From Guyanagaster necrorhizus (Eukaryota > Basidiomycota > Agaricomycetes > Agaricales > Physalacriaceae): 52,362 bases of DNA. The translations under genes and the position numbers were made by a program. Positions 1 through 9,842 of the stretch are shown one piece after another (position 1 is the first letter of the stretch; each line of letters begins with the position of its first letter). The notes under the pieces are model-generated. The model was given only the letters and a program-made list of their open reading frames with translations, was not told the origin of the DNA and did not search any database. Location of the stretch: positions 1 through 52,362 of the forward strand of contig NW_025064964.1 of assembly GCF_019112545.1 (NCBI RefSeq), written 5' to 3'.

Positions 1-148
1 GCTTATGAATCAGGTCCCTGAAGAGCTATAAAAGCGAAACAGGGTGAGAGATGGTGACCCCATCCCTCTGTTGGACCTTGATTCGCTTTAACAAGCAATA
101 CCGCAATCCTCAAAACACTTTTGAGGTGAGTATTCTTTTACTCATACT

Positions 149-183
149 GTGTACCCCCAACGGCTTCGCCGAAGGGGGTACAC
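149..183. repeat. Compound hairpin with GC-rich stem
   Basis: A 10-bp perfect stem (149-158 pairs with 174-183, GTGTACCCCC against GGGGGTACAC) encloses an AA/AA internal mismatch and a second 4-bp stem CGGC/GCCG with loop TTC. It sits 3 bases before a CCCTAA-type array. A hairpin just upstream of a CTAA could be a Helitron-like 3' end, but no Helitron protein or 5' end is visible. Seen: the hairpin. Inferred: any link to a mobile element. Confidence 0.7.
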
Positions 184-186
184 CGT

Positions 187-203
187 CCTAACCCTAACCC
201 TAA
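187..203. repeat. Short interstitial telomere-like array (CCCTAA)
   Basis: CCTAA followed by two CCCTAA units, the complement of the TTAGGG repeat used at many fungal telomeres. Only about three units are present, so this is either a degenerate interstitial or subtelomeric trace, or chance. A second telomere-like motif, AACCCTAA-C-TTAGGGTT, is a perfect head-to-head palindrome at 410-426. Confidence 0.5.
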
Positions 204-206
204 GTC

Positions 207-239
207 TCTATGCCCATGTCACATGCAAATGGGCATAGA
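207..239. repeat. 11-bp inverted repeat
   Basis: TCTATGCCCAT at 207-217 is the exact reverse complement of ATGGGCATAGA at 229-239, with an 11-base spacer. It directly follows the CCCTAA array and lies in CpG-poor DNA, so it may be a terminal or structural part of an old repeat element. Confidence 0.6.
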
Positions 240-1107
240 TTTGATATACTATGAAACAGACATGCCCCATACCAAAGTGCATAGACTATGCACAAGATAG
301 ACCACTGTGCATTCACAGTACCACCCTGTACATGGCCCATGCACTGGGGGAGGCACTCATTGCATTTCACAGTCCCACCACTGCTGTTCTGTATACTGCC
401 ATTAGTTTAAACCCTAACTTAGGGTTGCTTCTGAGGTTCTTCTGAGCAATTCATGTACCACCTACCCATAAGGTGAAATAACTCAACTTGCCTATTCCCA
501 TATTTTAAAAACCACATTATACACCCAGGATAAATGTCAGAAAACACCACACCACATCCACCAACAATCACCAGCATCTCAGTGAAAGAGTGATCAGAAT
601 GAAGTATCTGCCGACTCCAGATTCGGGAGAGACCTACAACAAGCCAATGGATGAAGTGATGAAAATGACACCTGACTGAATTGCAACATTTCCATGAGAA
701 TTACAGGAAGGGATGGACCTTATTCTCTTAGCCTTGCAGATGCAATTTGAGCAAGTGACTTTATATTCAACTAGAAAACGAAAACTCACTTTGCTGAAGA
801 AATTAGAATTTTCGCACGGAGTTGCATGTCGACATCGAGAGAAGATTTTTATCATGTGCAATTATCATATGTCATGAGCTTGAAATGAAAACACAATGAA
901 ATAAACTCGAGCCAATCAACTTGAATCAGATACGTAAGGCCACGTTTTTTCCCATCTATGAGAGTGACTTCCTGGTGGATGATTAGCGCCTGGCCCGATT
1001 CTCATATGTCCCAGGCATGCAAGGAACACAGTCATATCATTTCCTGGTTTCGCACTTCCATGAATACCCTCAGACAGTCCATTCTTCCCCAAGAGCGCAC
1101 TGACATA

Positions 1108-4100
1108 TGAATTCAGCATTACTCCCGCCGACATGCAGCTGGCACAGGTGACGCCCTTCTGACTGAGAAATGCCTGGGCATTTCCATCACCCAAGCGCCA
1201 GGTGAAGATATGGAATACCTCGCCATTGCTACACCTCAGGAGGTCTTTGTCATTTCCCTATTAGACAGAAACATGACATTTCCCAAGGACGAGTCGTTCT
1301 GTACCTTACTTTCAGCGAAGAAGCCTGCTCTCGCTGGATTCGATATGCCACAGCTCTCCATTCGGATCTATTGCCATCTAAAGTGCCATGTCCAAGGTAT
1401 CGACCTGTCCACCTTCCATTCGAAATCACCCAGAAATCCATCGTATCCTTCAAAGCTCCTCTCTGAAACATTCTCAACCAAATTTGATCGTTTCGCAGTT
1501 GACAGTCTCTGGAATGACAAGCTGGATGAGGCTGCGGATGAAAATATTAGAAAGGTGTGCCTTCAGGCATGGGTTTCTGCTGTGTAAGTATTCCTCATGT
1601 TCTTTCATGACACGCATCGACAGATATGTGAAACGTAGTATCATCCAAAAGACTACAAGTGCTGCCTCTCTGACAAAGCCGGTCCAGACTCGATGGCTTA
1701 AGCGAGAGGCAAGCCAACTTTTTCCTTCAATACCGCTTACTATACTCATCTCAATATCAAGGTTATCGAATGTCTAGGTCGCCTGTTGCTTGAGGCCAAT
1801 ATTCTCGAGCGCATCAAACCCACGGAGATTTCTAATGATTTCACTGAAATCAATATAAATACCAACGGCCAACTGCATCTGCACAATTCCCGATTCAACA
1901 CACGGGTACGTGCAGGTAGACAGGTACGCAATTCCACGTCTTAATTTTGTTCGACATATAACATTGCCTTGAAAGCTCGCAGTCGTTCTGACAAACACAG
2001 ATGGCCATGAATTCAGGGGATCACCAATAAAAGCCCACGGAAAGCGAACCTACATTAATGTCTCTGATCGCTTTTACGGAACGGCGGGTAGTGTTAAAGT
2101 CATTGGTAGGGAGAGAGCAACGAATGCCGAAAAGGCTCGAGACATGCTTCTACTTCATGTTTTACAGGGCGAATGTCATCTTATGCATTCCAAGTTCGTA
2201 AGGATGCTTTGGTTTCCGAGCAAGGATGATGAGAAGGATCTTTTTGCTCCCAACGGTCCAATGAACTCTATTTCCGGCAAGAAATTGAACAGATCACAAC
2301 AGAATGTGGTATCGACCATGATATCTGACCGGCCACTAGTCCTAGTCCATGGTGAGAAACTGTCAATACACGTGACACATTGACTAAGTAATTCCACCAG
2401 GTCCACTGGGAACTGGTAAAACATCGACGATCTCTACAGCAGCTGAAATCAGGGGTCGGATAAATTCACCAACATGGATTGTTGCACATTCGAATGTTGC
2501 TGTAAAAAACATTGCGGAGAAGTTGGCGTTATCCGATGTAGATTTCAAGATTATCGTGTCCAAGGAATTCTATGTTGAATGGTGAGCAAAGGACTCGTTC
2601 GTACTAATACTCTCATTAATTTTCCATTGCAAAAGGCATGAACATCTTTACACCAAAATCAAGGACAGATTGATTCGTGGAGATGAGCTTCCGATCAATC
2701 CAAAGAGCCTAGGACCAATTATCGGCAAGTCGCATATCATGCTATCGACATTGAGCACACTCTCGAATCCAGCCCTGGACAAAAATGGGATGTTCGAACT
2801 AGTGCCTCCGAGGAGTCTCGTTGTCGACGAAGCTTCTCAGATCAATGTCTTTGAATATATGGTCAGTGACAATTCGCCTTGTAACATGAATCCCAAACTG
2901 ACAGGATCTTATTGCAGCACATATTCTTTAAATTTCGGAACATCATGAAAAAAGTCTGCTTCTTTGGTGATCCGAAACAGCGTGAGTTACTGTATTCCAT
3001 CATTGCGTCAATACGTATCTCATGTATCTTGATTGCCAGTCCCACCGTATGGGAAGGACAAAGTTCCATCGATGCAATGCATCTTCGACGTCGACCATCT
3101 GAAAGATATGTCGCAGATTTTGGATATTCAATGTGCGTACCAGGGATTACTTGTATGTCAGGCGGCTCATCTGCAGCACAGACCGTATGCCTCATCCACT
3201 GGGTAACTTTATTTCTCGAGAAGTCTACAACAATCGACTCCGCTCCTAGAACCAAATAACAGATCCATACTGCATCGCGTTTATTAACACCAAGTACGGC
3301 ACTGAGGAGAAATCTGGTTTCAGTTGGCGGGTAGATACATGGACCCCGCGTTTCAGATCGAAATAACTGATCTGTTTTGTAGAATCATGCGGAAGTTCGC
3401 ACGATCACCCACCTCGTTGAGCATTATTACAAAAACCATAGTTTTTGCGTGATCACACCGTATGACGCCCAAAGAGCTGCTATAGAAAGAGAGCTGAAGA
3501 TGCAATGTCTGCCTTGGGAACGGGTATTCAATGTTGACAGTTTCCAAGGTGACTACAATAAGTCCTCTGACACATGAAACTTATGTTATACATACAGGAA
3601 ACGAGGCAGACATCGTCCTAGTCTCTGTCGTCCGGTGCAGCGATCCCGGGTTCCTACGCTCCGACCAGCGAATGAATGTCATGCTCACACGACGTAGACG
3701 AGGTCTTGTTATTGTTACGAACCGCAGTTTCCTCTCGGGACCCGGCCAGTCAACCCTCGTCGGGAAACTGGCTCGTGACAGATCCTGGACGCAATGTACA
3801 ACTGTTGCAGAACAACGGGCGAACCTCCCAGATGCTAGAGGGCGTTATGCCCCTCTCCATGCTGCCACTCCCACCGTTCGGCTCGATGTGAGACGTCCGA
3901 GCTTTGATATGAAAACCCTCTTTCCACGTCGATCTGTTGAAGGCAGTGATATCGGCCCGACTCGTTCGATTCATCGTACAGGTTTCCCGCCAGTGACACC
4001 GGTTTCAAAGAGTCGAGGGAGCACGATCTGGGACCATCTCGACGAGACAACTGTTCGTAACGCTCCCAGGAGAGTCCAGTTGAGTTCACTTGGAAGTTTG

Positions 4101-4382
4101 GGAACAACTCTGTATCCGAGTTCCAAGAAAGAAATTCGCCCCCCCCCACCGAGTTTGTCGAATTATGAACATGATTTCCCACCATTGGCGTCGTCATCGA
4201 ACATAACTGGGCAGAGCCGTCCCAATCCCACAGTCCAGCCCAGTCCTGATGTTTCTTCGCCGGAAGTACCAGTGCAAATATTAGGAGAGACATCATCCTT
4301 AGCGTCCGGAGGTTATTGGAACATGGTCGTTGGCCGCAAGAAACGCGCAGACCAGTGGTATACCAATGAATACTGGAAGTAA
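1108..4382 (+). CDS. Upf1-like SF1 helicase, multi-exon, with in-frame TAG
   Basis: Predicted superfamily 1B RNA/DNA helicase (AAA_11/AAA_12, Upf1 class). Exons inferred by splice sites and frame: ~1108-1583, 1624-1634, 1703-1915, 1983-2351, 2401-2581, 2636-2861, 2918-2991, 3040-3132, 3182-3330, 3383-3548, 3598-4382. Motifs in order: Walker A GPLGTGKT (usual GPPGTGKT) across the 2351/2401 junction, LVVDEASQ (Walker B), FFGDPKQLPPYG, YRMPHPLGNF, VDSFQGNEADIVLVSVVR and QRMNVMLTRRRRGLVIV. The N-terminal exon (from Met 1210, open frame from 1108) resembles the RNase H-like/exonuclease region fused to such helicases in mushrooms; this is inference. The C-terminal tail is Pro/Ser-rich with a DFPPLASS patch. 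TAG at 3247-3249 interrupts the exon 3182-3330. A 60-nt in-frame GT..AG segment, 3203-3262, would splice it out but would also remove the conserved GNFISREVYNNRL. The 5' end is uncertain. Confidence 0.8.
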
Positions 4383-5559
4383 ATATTTGCGATAGTGTGA
4401 CCATGTTGCAAGGACAAAAGTAGGTAACTGTCACAAGTACAAGGATAAATCCTGATCGGACAGACATGTTGGGCGGCGCCCTTTGGACTCCAAGTATCGC
4501 TGAATTTTACTTTTTCTTGATGACTGGTATCTCTAAGGAATTTGACTTTGAATTAAAATGTATTGTCGAAATAGCCTTATGCAAAGACAAAGCAGAGAAA
4601 GGCGAGCATTGGCTCGAGTCCCGAATATAGCATAATCAACGTAGATAATAAAATCGACAGAGGATATTGTGGCGAGGTCCCACCGACTGACTGTCTTCTT
4701 GTAAGACTCAGTGAAAATGAAGCAACAATTTTATCTTTATGCGGTCACGGAAATGCTGGAAAGACTGGACACATGCGATAATCCATATCTAGGGACGTGT
4801 TAGCTAGCAGAAGACCTCACCGAGAGTCTTTGCTCACGCGTCATACTGGAATGCATTTATGCCACTAAGATTTGAAGCTCCTGTAAGACGACTCGACTCT
4901 CCTTCTCCCGTAGCTTGAAGCAGGATGAATGGGGGCTTCCAAGACAGTACCACAGCCACCAGCAATTATCATTCTCTATGTTCCAGAGTGATCAGGAAGA
5001 GCTAACGAATCTCTCAAGGTGATATACTTATGATAATCCGTTGTATGAAACGATACAAATGGCGCGCGACTAAATTCAGAGAAAGATCGTCGATTGGAGT
5101 TCTCGCGGTGAGAACGAGGAGATCGACTCTTCCATAACTGTACTGTGTAGCGTCTGAATTAAAGAGTGATTTGCGTATTATTTAGTACTAGTGTACGCTT
5201 GTCACGTATGATTGAACACGGATGAGAATTATAACCTTGTAAATGGAAAAAAAAATAAACTCACAAAGTCAGGTGTTATATGAAAGGGACACGGATTGAT
5301 CAAAATGAGGAGCTGGGATGGAAAAGCACGATTAGAGGCCGTGTCTGAAGAAGACGAACAAGGGACTAAATGCCTTGAAACTCCTAAAATTGATCTGCGT
5401 TGGACTACGTTCGAGAGTCGCTTCCGTGATGGGTGACGAAGAGAAAGGATTATTGAAAGCCAAAGGCTGGTTCTTCATTTTAAGATGACCAATCACGGAG
5501 ATATTGATCATCCCTAAAAGGATCGCTGGGTGCGTTATCCAGGATAGAAATTGGGACAT
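4383..5559. other. Intergenic, no gene recognised
   Basis: This stretch follows the helicase stop. Stop codons are dense in all frames apart from a 76-codon minus frame at 5332-5562, which sits downstream of the broken F-box gene and may hold its decayed 3' part. Nothing else stands out. Confidence 0.5.
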
Positions 5560-6170
5560 CATTTCTCAGCTCATCCTGAGGTCCAAACGTCATCAGCGTT
5601 TCGAGTGTAGTACTAAAGCACTGAGAGGATCCAGGAGGTATTCTGAATCATACTCCACAGGCAACTGGATGGGCTGAGCATGGGAAATAGAGGTGTATTT
5701 TTCAAGGAACAAAGAACCGTAGGAGAAGGGTGGGAGGATGTGGATTTTGGTCCATAGAGTAGGGCATGATGGGGAAATGGTTCGCTTGGTTGAACAAATA
5801 TGGCCGAGGGCCCACGGGCATCGAATAGATCTGGACTAGAGAGAAGGCCGAATATCTGGAGCAACGATTCTCGAGGAAAGCGCCGTATGGGTGCCAGGAT
5901 AGACCTACAACCACGAAGGTCCTTAAGCAGTTTGTCGCGCCGATCTCGGATTTTAAGGAACAGAGGCTCGATCTTCTGCAGCTCCTCTTCAAGATGAGCT
6001 ATATCGTTTGCGATAGAGGCTTGACAAGCATCGAAAGAGGAGAACCCATATCGTAGGAGTTGGGTAGGATCGACGAAAGGAGAATAAAGCTGTATAGCGT
6101 CGAATTGACATTTAGTGCAGATAGCCTGGATGACGTCGTCAATAAAATGCATAGAAATGGACGAAAACAT
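5560..6170 (-). pseudogene. F-box-like protein gene, frameshifted remnant
   Basis: The minus frame starting at 6170 gives a coiled-coil-like N-terminus (IANDIAHLEEELQKIEPL) and then RRFPRESLLQIFGLLS, the layout of mushroom F-box-like proteins, in which a leucine-rich coil precedes the F-box and a leucine-rich-repeat tail. After the F-box the homologous text jumps frame: FSYGSLFLEKYTSISHAQP and EYDSEYLLDPLSALVLHS are readable only in another frame at about 5590-5720. The gene is also far shorter than the usual 400-550 residues. I read it as a pseudogene. F-box proteins bring substrates to SCF ubiquitin ligases; no substrate can be inferred. Confidence 0.6.
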
Positions 6171-6477
6171 GTGCGTACCTGTACCATTTTTTAAGCTTCT
6201 GCGAATATACGTAGAAGAGAATACTGCTGAAGTAGGAATGGGTTTGGTTGCTGTGTATCGTCCCTGTCCGAGGCTGTGAACGTTGAGATCAACCTGCTGT
6301 AGGCAGGATCCGCGCCAAACGTTTCAAAATGTGATATAGATCAAGGCGCGTCGAACGCTGTCAGCTTACGACCGTATCATTGAGTATACTAGTTGTCGGA
6401 AAACTCCGGTTCGCATTTGGTTATATAACACATACAAAAGAAATAAGGACTCGATATATTTACAATTTTCATCATGA
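6171..6477. other. Short intergenic region
   Basis: This stretch separates the F-box remnant start (6170) from the stop codon of the oxygenase gene (6478). No motif stands out. Confidence 0.4.
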
Positions 6478-7777
6478 TTACGCCCGGCCTCCTTCTGTTC
6501 CCCGACTCGCCTGCCACGTCTCCGGCCCCTATCCCAAAACAGTGGGTACGAAGACTCGACAGCGGAATGTGAAGTACGTACCGTCCTATTCTTCATCCTC
6601 TGGTTCTTGATCCTCCTCGTGAACCACTCGTGTGCCGTTACAGGAGTATTTAGCTGATCCGCATTCTCGACTGCAGCCGCAATCATGGCACTCTCGTCTA
6701 CGAGAGGTCGGAGCAAGACAGAGTCTCCCGGTCTGGTGAAATAGACGAGAGACCAGCGTTCGAGATGGCCTTGTGGACCGGGGGGAGGGCTGAACGCGTG
6801 ATTGTCAGTCGATGGGGGAAAGGAAAAGAGAGTTCTTACACTACTCGATGAATATTGGATCGCAGGATCCCCCCGCTGAACAGCGCCAACGCGTCACCAA
6901 CGTTGCAGATAGCGTGTCCCGGAATAGGCTATCAAAAGATCATGAGCCGTCGAATATAAATACCATCACAAATTTACCTTGACATACTGCCATTCTTCAT
7001 ACCCAGGTGGAAGGACCTGTAGCCCGCCAAGTCGGTTATGCAGGAAGCTCAAAGACCCGAAATCCGTATGCGCCCCGATGGCCATTCGATCGTTACTGTA
7101 TCCTGCCGGATTCTTCGTCGTTCGAGCCTCACTCGAGCTGAATTCCTCCCGACGGTGTTTCTTCGCGAGAGACCCCTCCGGCAGTCGAAGCTTCTGGTTG
7201 AAAATAGCAAGGATCGTGTCGTTAATCTGTACTGACTTTGTGATGAAAGGCTGGATAGTGCTAGACATGCGGGCATTGACGGTACTGGGGTACTCCCGTC
7301 GAACAGGAGTGGGGTACGCTAGGGCATCGTCCTTGGCTATGTTGATGAATTCGACAGTGTCAGTGACTCCGCTGGCATCGACAGCATTGAAACCAGCGGC
7401 TTTATACCTAGATCAATGTTGGCGTTTCAAGTAGCCGACAACATGATTGATGACCTACCCAAAAGACATCCCATCGTCGCCCTGCTCATACTTCATCTTC
7501 TCATCCATGGGTAGCCTCATAGTCTCTTCGCCCATGTCAAACATGCGATTAGCCTCTTCTTCCAGGCCGTGATTCTTCAGACTGCACACATCAATTAGCA
7601 CACAATGAGGAGAAGGGATAGAAATCGTACTCACTACCAAAATCCCAACTGCGTAGCGGCTCCCCATAGTCTCTCAATCTCTTCTTTATCGCCTACTTTC
7701 AGAAGGGCATAGTCGACAACGAGAAGCGGATGCGTGGGGATGTCATCTGGAAATGGTGGGAACTTAGATATAGCCAT
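6478..7777 (-). CDS. 2-oxoglutarate/Fe(II)-dependent dioxygenase
   Basis: Six exons on the minus strand: 7777-7635, 7581-7459, 7407-6978, 6928-6840, 6789-6582 and 6510-6478. They join in frame with GT..AG introns of about 50-70 nt to give 341 residues, normal for the isopenicillin N synthase-like family. The start MAISKFPPFPD is followed by the DIOX_N region (GFWYLKNHGLEEEANRMF). The catalytic core carries HTDFGS (the HxD iron ligands), SNIHRVV (distal His) and RWSLVYF (the RxS that binds 2-oxoglutarate). All ligands are present and no frame break is seen, so the enzyme should be active. It would couple decarboxylation of 2-oxoglutarate to hydroxylation or oxidation of an unknown small molecule. 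No biosynthetic cluster partner is next to it. Close relatives are often annotated as gibberellin or clavaminate-like oxidases, but the substrate cannot be told. Confidence 0.88.
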
Positions 7778-8861
7778 GATATGATAAAGAAGCAGGACAC
7801 TTCTGGAGCTTAAAAAGTTCGTCAGTTGTGGTCACGGGAAGTAGCTGCGGTATAAATATTAGGCTGTTTGACGGACCTTTTCCGATTAGAAAGATGCGAT
7901 GGGACTTCTATCATCCGAAAAGATCGCTACATGGCGTCCTCGGGAATGCTGAGATTCAGGACCTTTGCGTAACAAGACCGCAATGACTCAATTGCTTCTG
8001 ATAAGGAAGTCCTGAGAGAGCATCTGTGACTGCTTTGCTGTGATGATTGTGTGGAATAGCCATCCAGAATACCTAGTGCAAGGTGAGTTCAGATTTTCGA
8101 TTCTCGCATCAGAAGCGTGACCAGCACAGATGACATTGGTTGAGTATCAACAATGGAATCGAGGTTTTTCTGTGCTGCCGGTTGTGTCTGGATAAGGAAT
8201 ACTGCTATCGCATGAAAAGACGATACCGACTTCGATATTAGCAGTAGGATGCATCACTCCAGTGTTGCCCTAGCCGATGGGGTGACAGCTATAATCAAAA
8301 CAACGGATCTCGCATTGTATCCATTTATAACGTGCTCTGGTATGACACTTCTGCAAGGATGAGGTCCAAGAAATGAATCTGCAATGAAGTCCGCGGGGCT
8401 CTGATTCAAATCGGGATTACGAGTGGTACTGCTTCAAAGAGACATGACCATGTAGATCTTTATTTATTTCCGAGTTGAGGATATGTTTTGGCTCGAGTTT
8501 CAACGCAGTTTTAGCATGAAGCTGATATACAGAGCATGCGTCAAATTCCAGTAACTGACTTTGACGGTAGCAGAACATGAAGCTGCTGCCAGGTCGATGA
8601 GGACAGAGATCGCAGACATGTCGATATAATTTTATTTGAATGTCTTTGATGGAGAAGAACGGTATGCCAACACAGGTGACGTCCTTCGGAAGGATCCATT
8701 GAGGATACATCGGCACCCCGGAACACCGCCGATCACGTGCACCTATGACAATTTTATTCTATTTTACCAGTCGTTCTATGCAGCACTAGCCTACTTAGTG
8801 CATGAATTTTCGCGTTGATGCTTTCCACTCTCTTTACAACTTTCTAGCATGGCAGGTTTCC
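7778..8861. other. Intergenic, no gene recognised
   Basis: This region lies between divergently transcribed genes and must include the oxygenase promoter. A 99-codon minus frame at 8417-8716 has no recognisable motif, and I do not call it a gene. Confidence 0.5.
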
Positions 8862-9842
8862 ATGGCTCTGGCGGGCTGCGGAGGAATGCAGATAGTACGT
8901 CTGCTATTCTGTTTCACAATTTTGCCAATTAAATTTTCTCTAGACTGCTCTATCGGTGGATTCTTCGTCTCTCCTACCAAGGAAGCTGTCATCAACTCTC
9001 CCGAACCAACGAAAACTTCCTGGGACCCATCATGCCTCGACGCCGACATGCTCGATATACATCTCTATGGCCCTTCAGTTTCGAAACCACGGATATATGT
9101 CTGGGTAGAAGTGAACAACGCAGAAGGAACATATGAAGCGACCCTCATTCCCCGATGGTGGAATTCTTCAAGCACAATACAGCTCCAGGTCGTCACCGTA
9201 CCTACGGGGAATCCCCCTTTTCTGGCTACTCTTTCCGCGGGTCCGTTATGGAACGCAACGTATCAAGAACCTGAGTCGGGTACTCCGGATAGCGCTAATA
9301 CCTCCAAGCAGGACTAAGGAGGTGAAGTCGTCGGTTCCGCTTCAAATTCGACGGCTATATCTGCTGAACAGATAGCTACAGCAGTGGTAGCCGCCGTGGT
9401 GTTCATTGCCTTGTGCATAGCAGCCTGGTTGATATGGAGACGTAAGATGAGGATAAAAGAGCGGACGACATGGACCAAGGCTGCGGATAGGAGAATGTCG
9501 ATCATCAGTGTTGATTGGTCTGGTATCACTGCTGCTGGTGCATCTGCCGCGGTTCAAAATAGCTTGGTTGGAACGGCTGCTAGAGGGAGTCAGGGAAGCC
9601 GGCTGAGTTCCAGTTTCTATGCCGCTGTTGAGCAGGCAGGAGTCGGAGCTGGGCTGTATCACTATGAGAACGCATAGCATGGTACATCGTTGTCATGTGG
9701 GGAGCCTTTCATGGTGGCCACAGGCGATTCGAAGTTATTGAACGTTGATGCCCAGGAACCAGAGACATTAACGCCTGAAATCATGAGAGCGAGGGTCAAC
9801 GATTGTGTGAACTGGTGGGCTATATCTAGGAAAGGTTCGTGA
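8862..9842 (+). pseudogene. Single-pass membrane protein, basidiomycete family, with in-frame stops
   Basis: One frame carries, in order, a hydrophobic start (QIVRLLFCFTILPIKF), an ectodomain with WDPSCLDADMLDIHLYGP and NNAEGTYEATLIPRWWNSS, a transmembrane segment (AVVAAVVFIALCIAAWLIW) and a basic tail with WTKAADRRMSIISVDW. This is a layout I know from uncharacterised mushroom type I membrane proteins. TAA at 9315-9317 separates ectodomain from membrane segment in the same frame. A 39-nt GT..AG stretch (about 9279-9317) could splice it out, but it is shorter than usual fungal introns. TAG at 9675-9677 is followed in frame by PETLTPEIMRARV, resembling the usual distal tail. The gene is either decaying or read through by unusual splicing. 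A start at Met 8862 is chosen for the signal-like hydrophobic stretch. Confidence 0.6.

Larger units (their letters stand above)
1..1107. other. Intergenic and relic DNA left of the helicase gene
   Basis: Apart from the hairpins and the CCCTAA array, about 190-600 is AT-rich and nearly free of CG dinucleotides. That is the same base bias seen in the decayed retroelements further right, so it is probably an old transposon remnant. From about 600 the composition returns to that of the genes. Bases 900-1107 may contain upstream exons of the helicase, but I could not join them to it with confidence. Confidence 0.5.

Noticed and set aside
916..1194. Minus-strand frame of 92 codons with Cys-rich stretch
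   Set aside because: It overlaps the likely 5' exon region of the helicase and has no recognisable domain.
3203..3249. Alternative 47-nt intron ending CCTAG in the helicase
   Set aside because: It would shift the frame into an early stop; only the 60-nt version keeps the frame.
3835..4467. Minus-strand frame of 210 codons
   Set aside because: It is antisense to the last helicase exon; no domain or splice partner.
8600..8720. Apparent similarity of ACAGGTGACG text to the region near 1135
   Set aside because: Only about 10 bases match; similarity does not extend.
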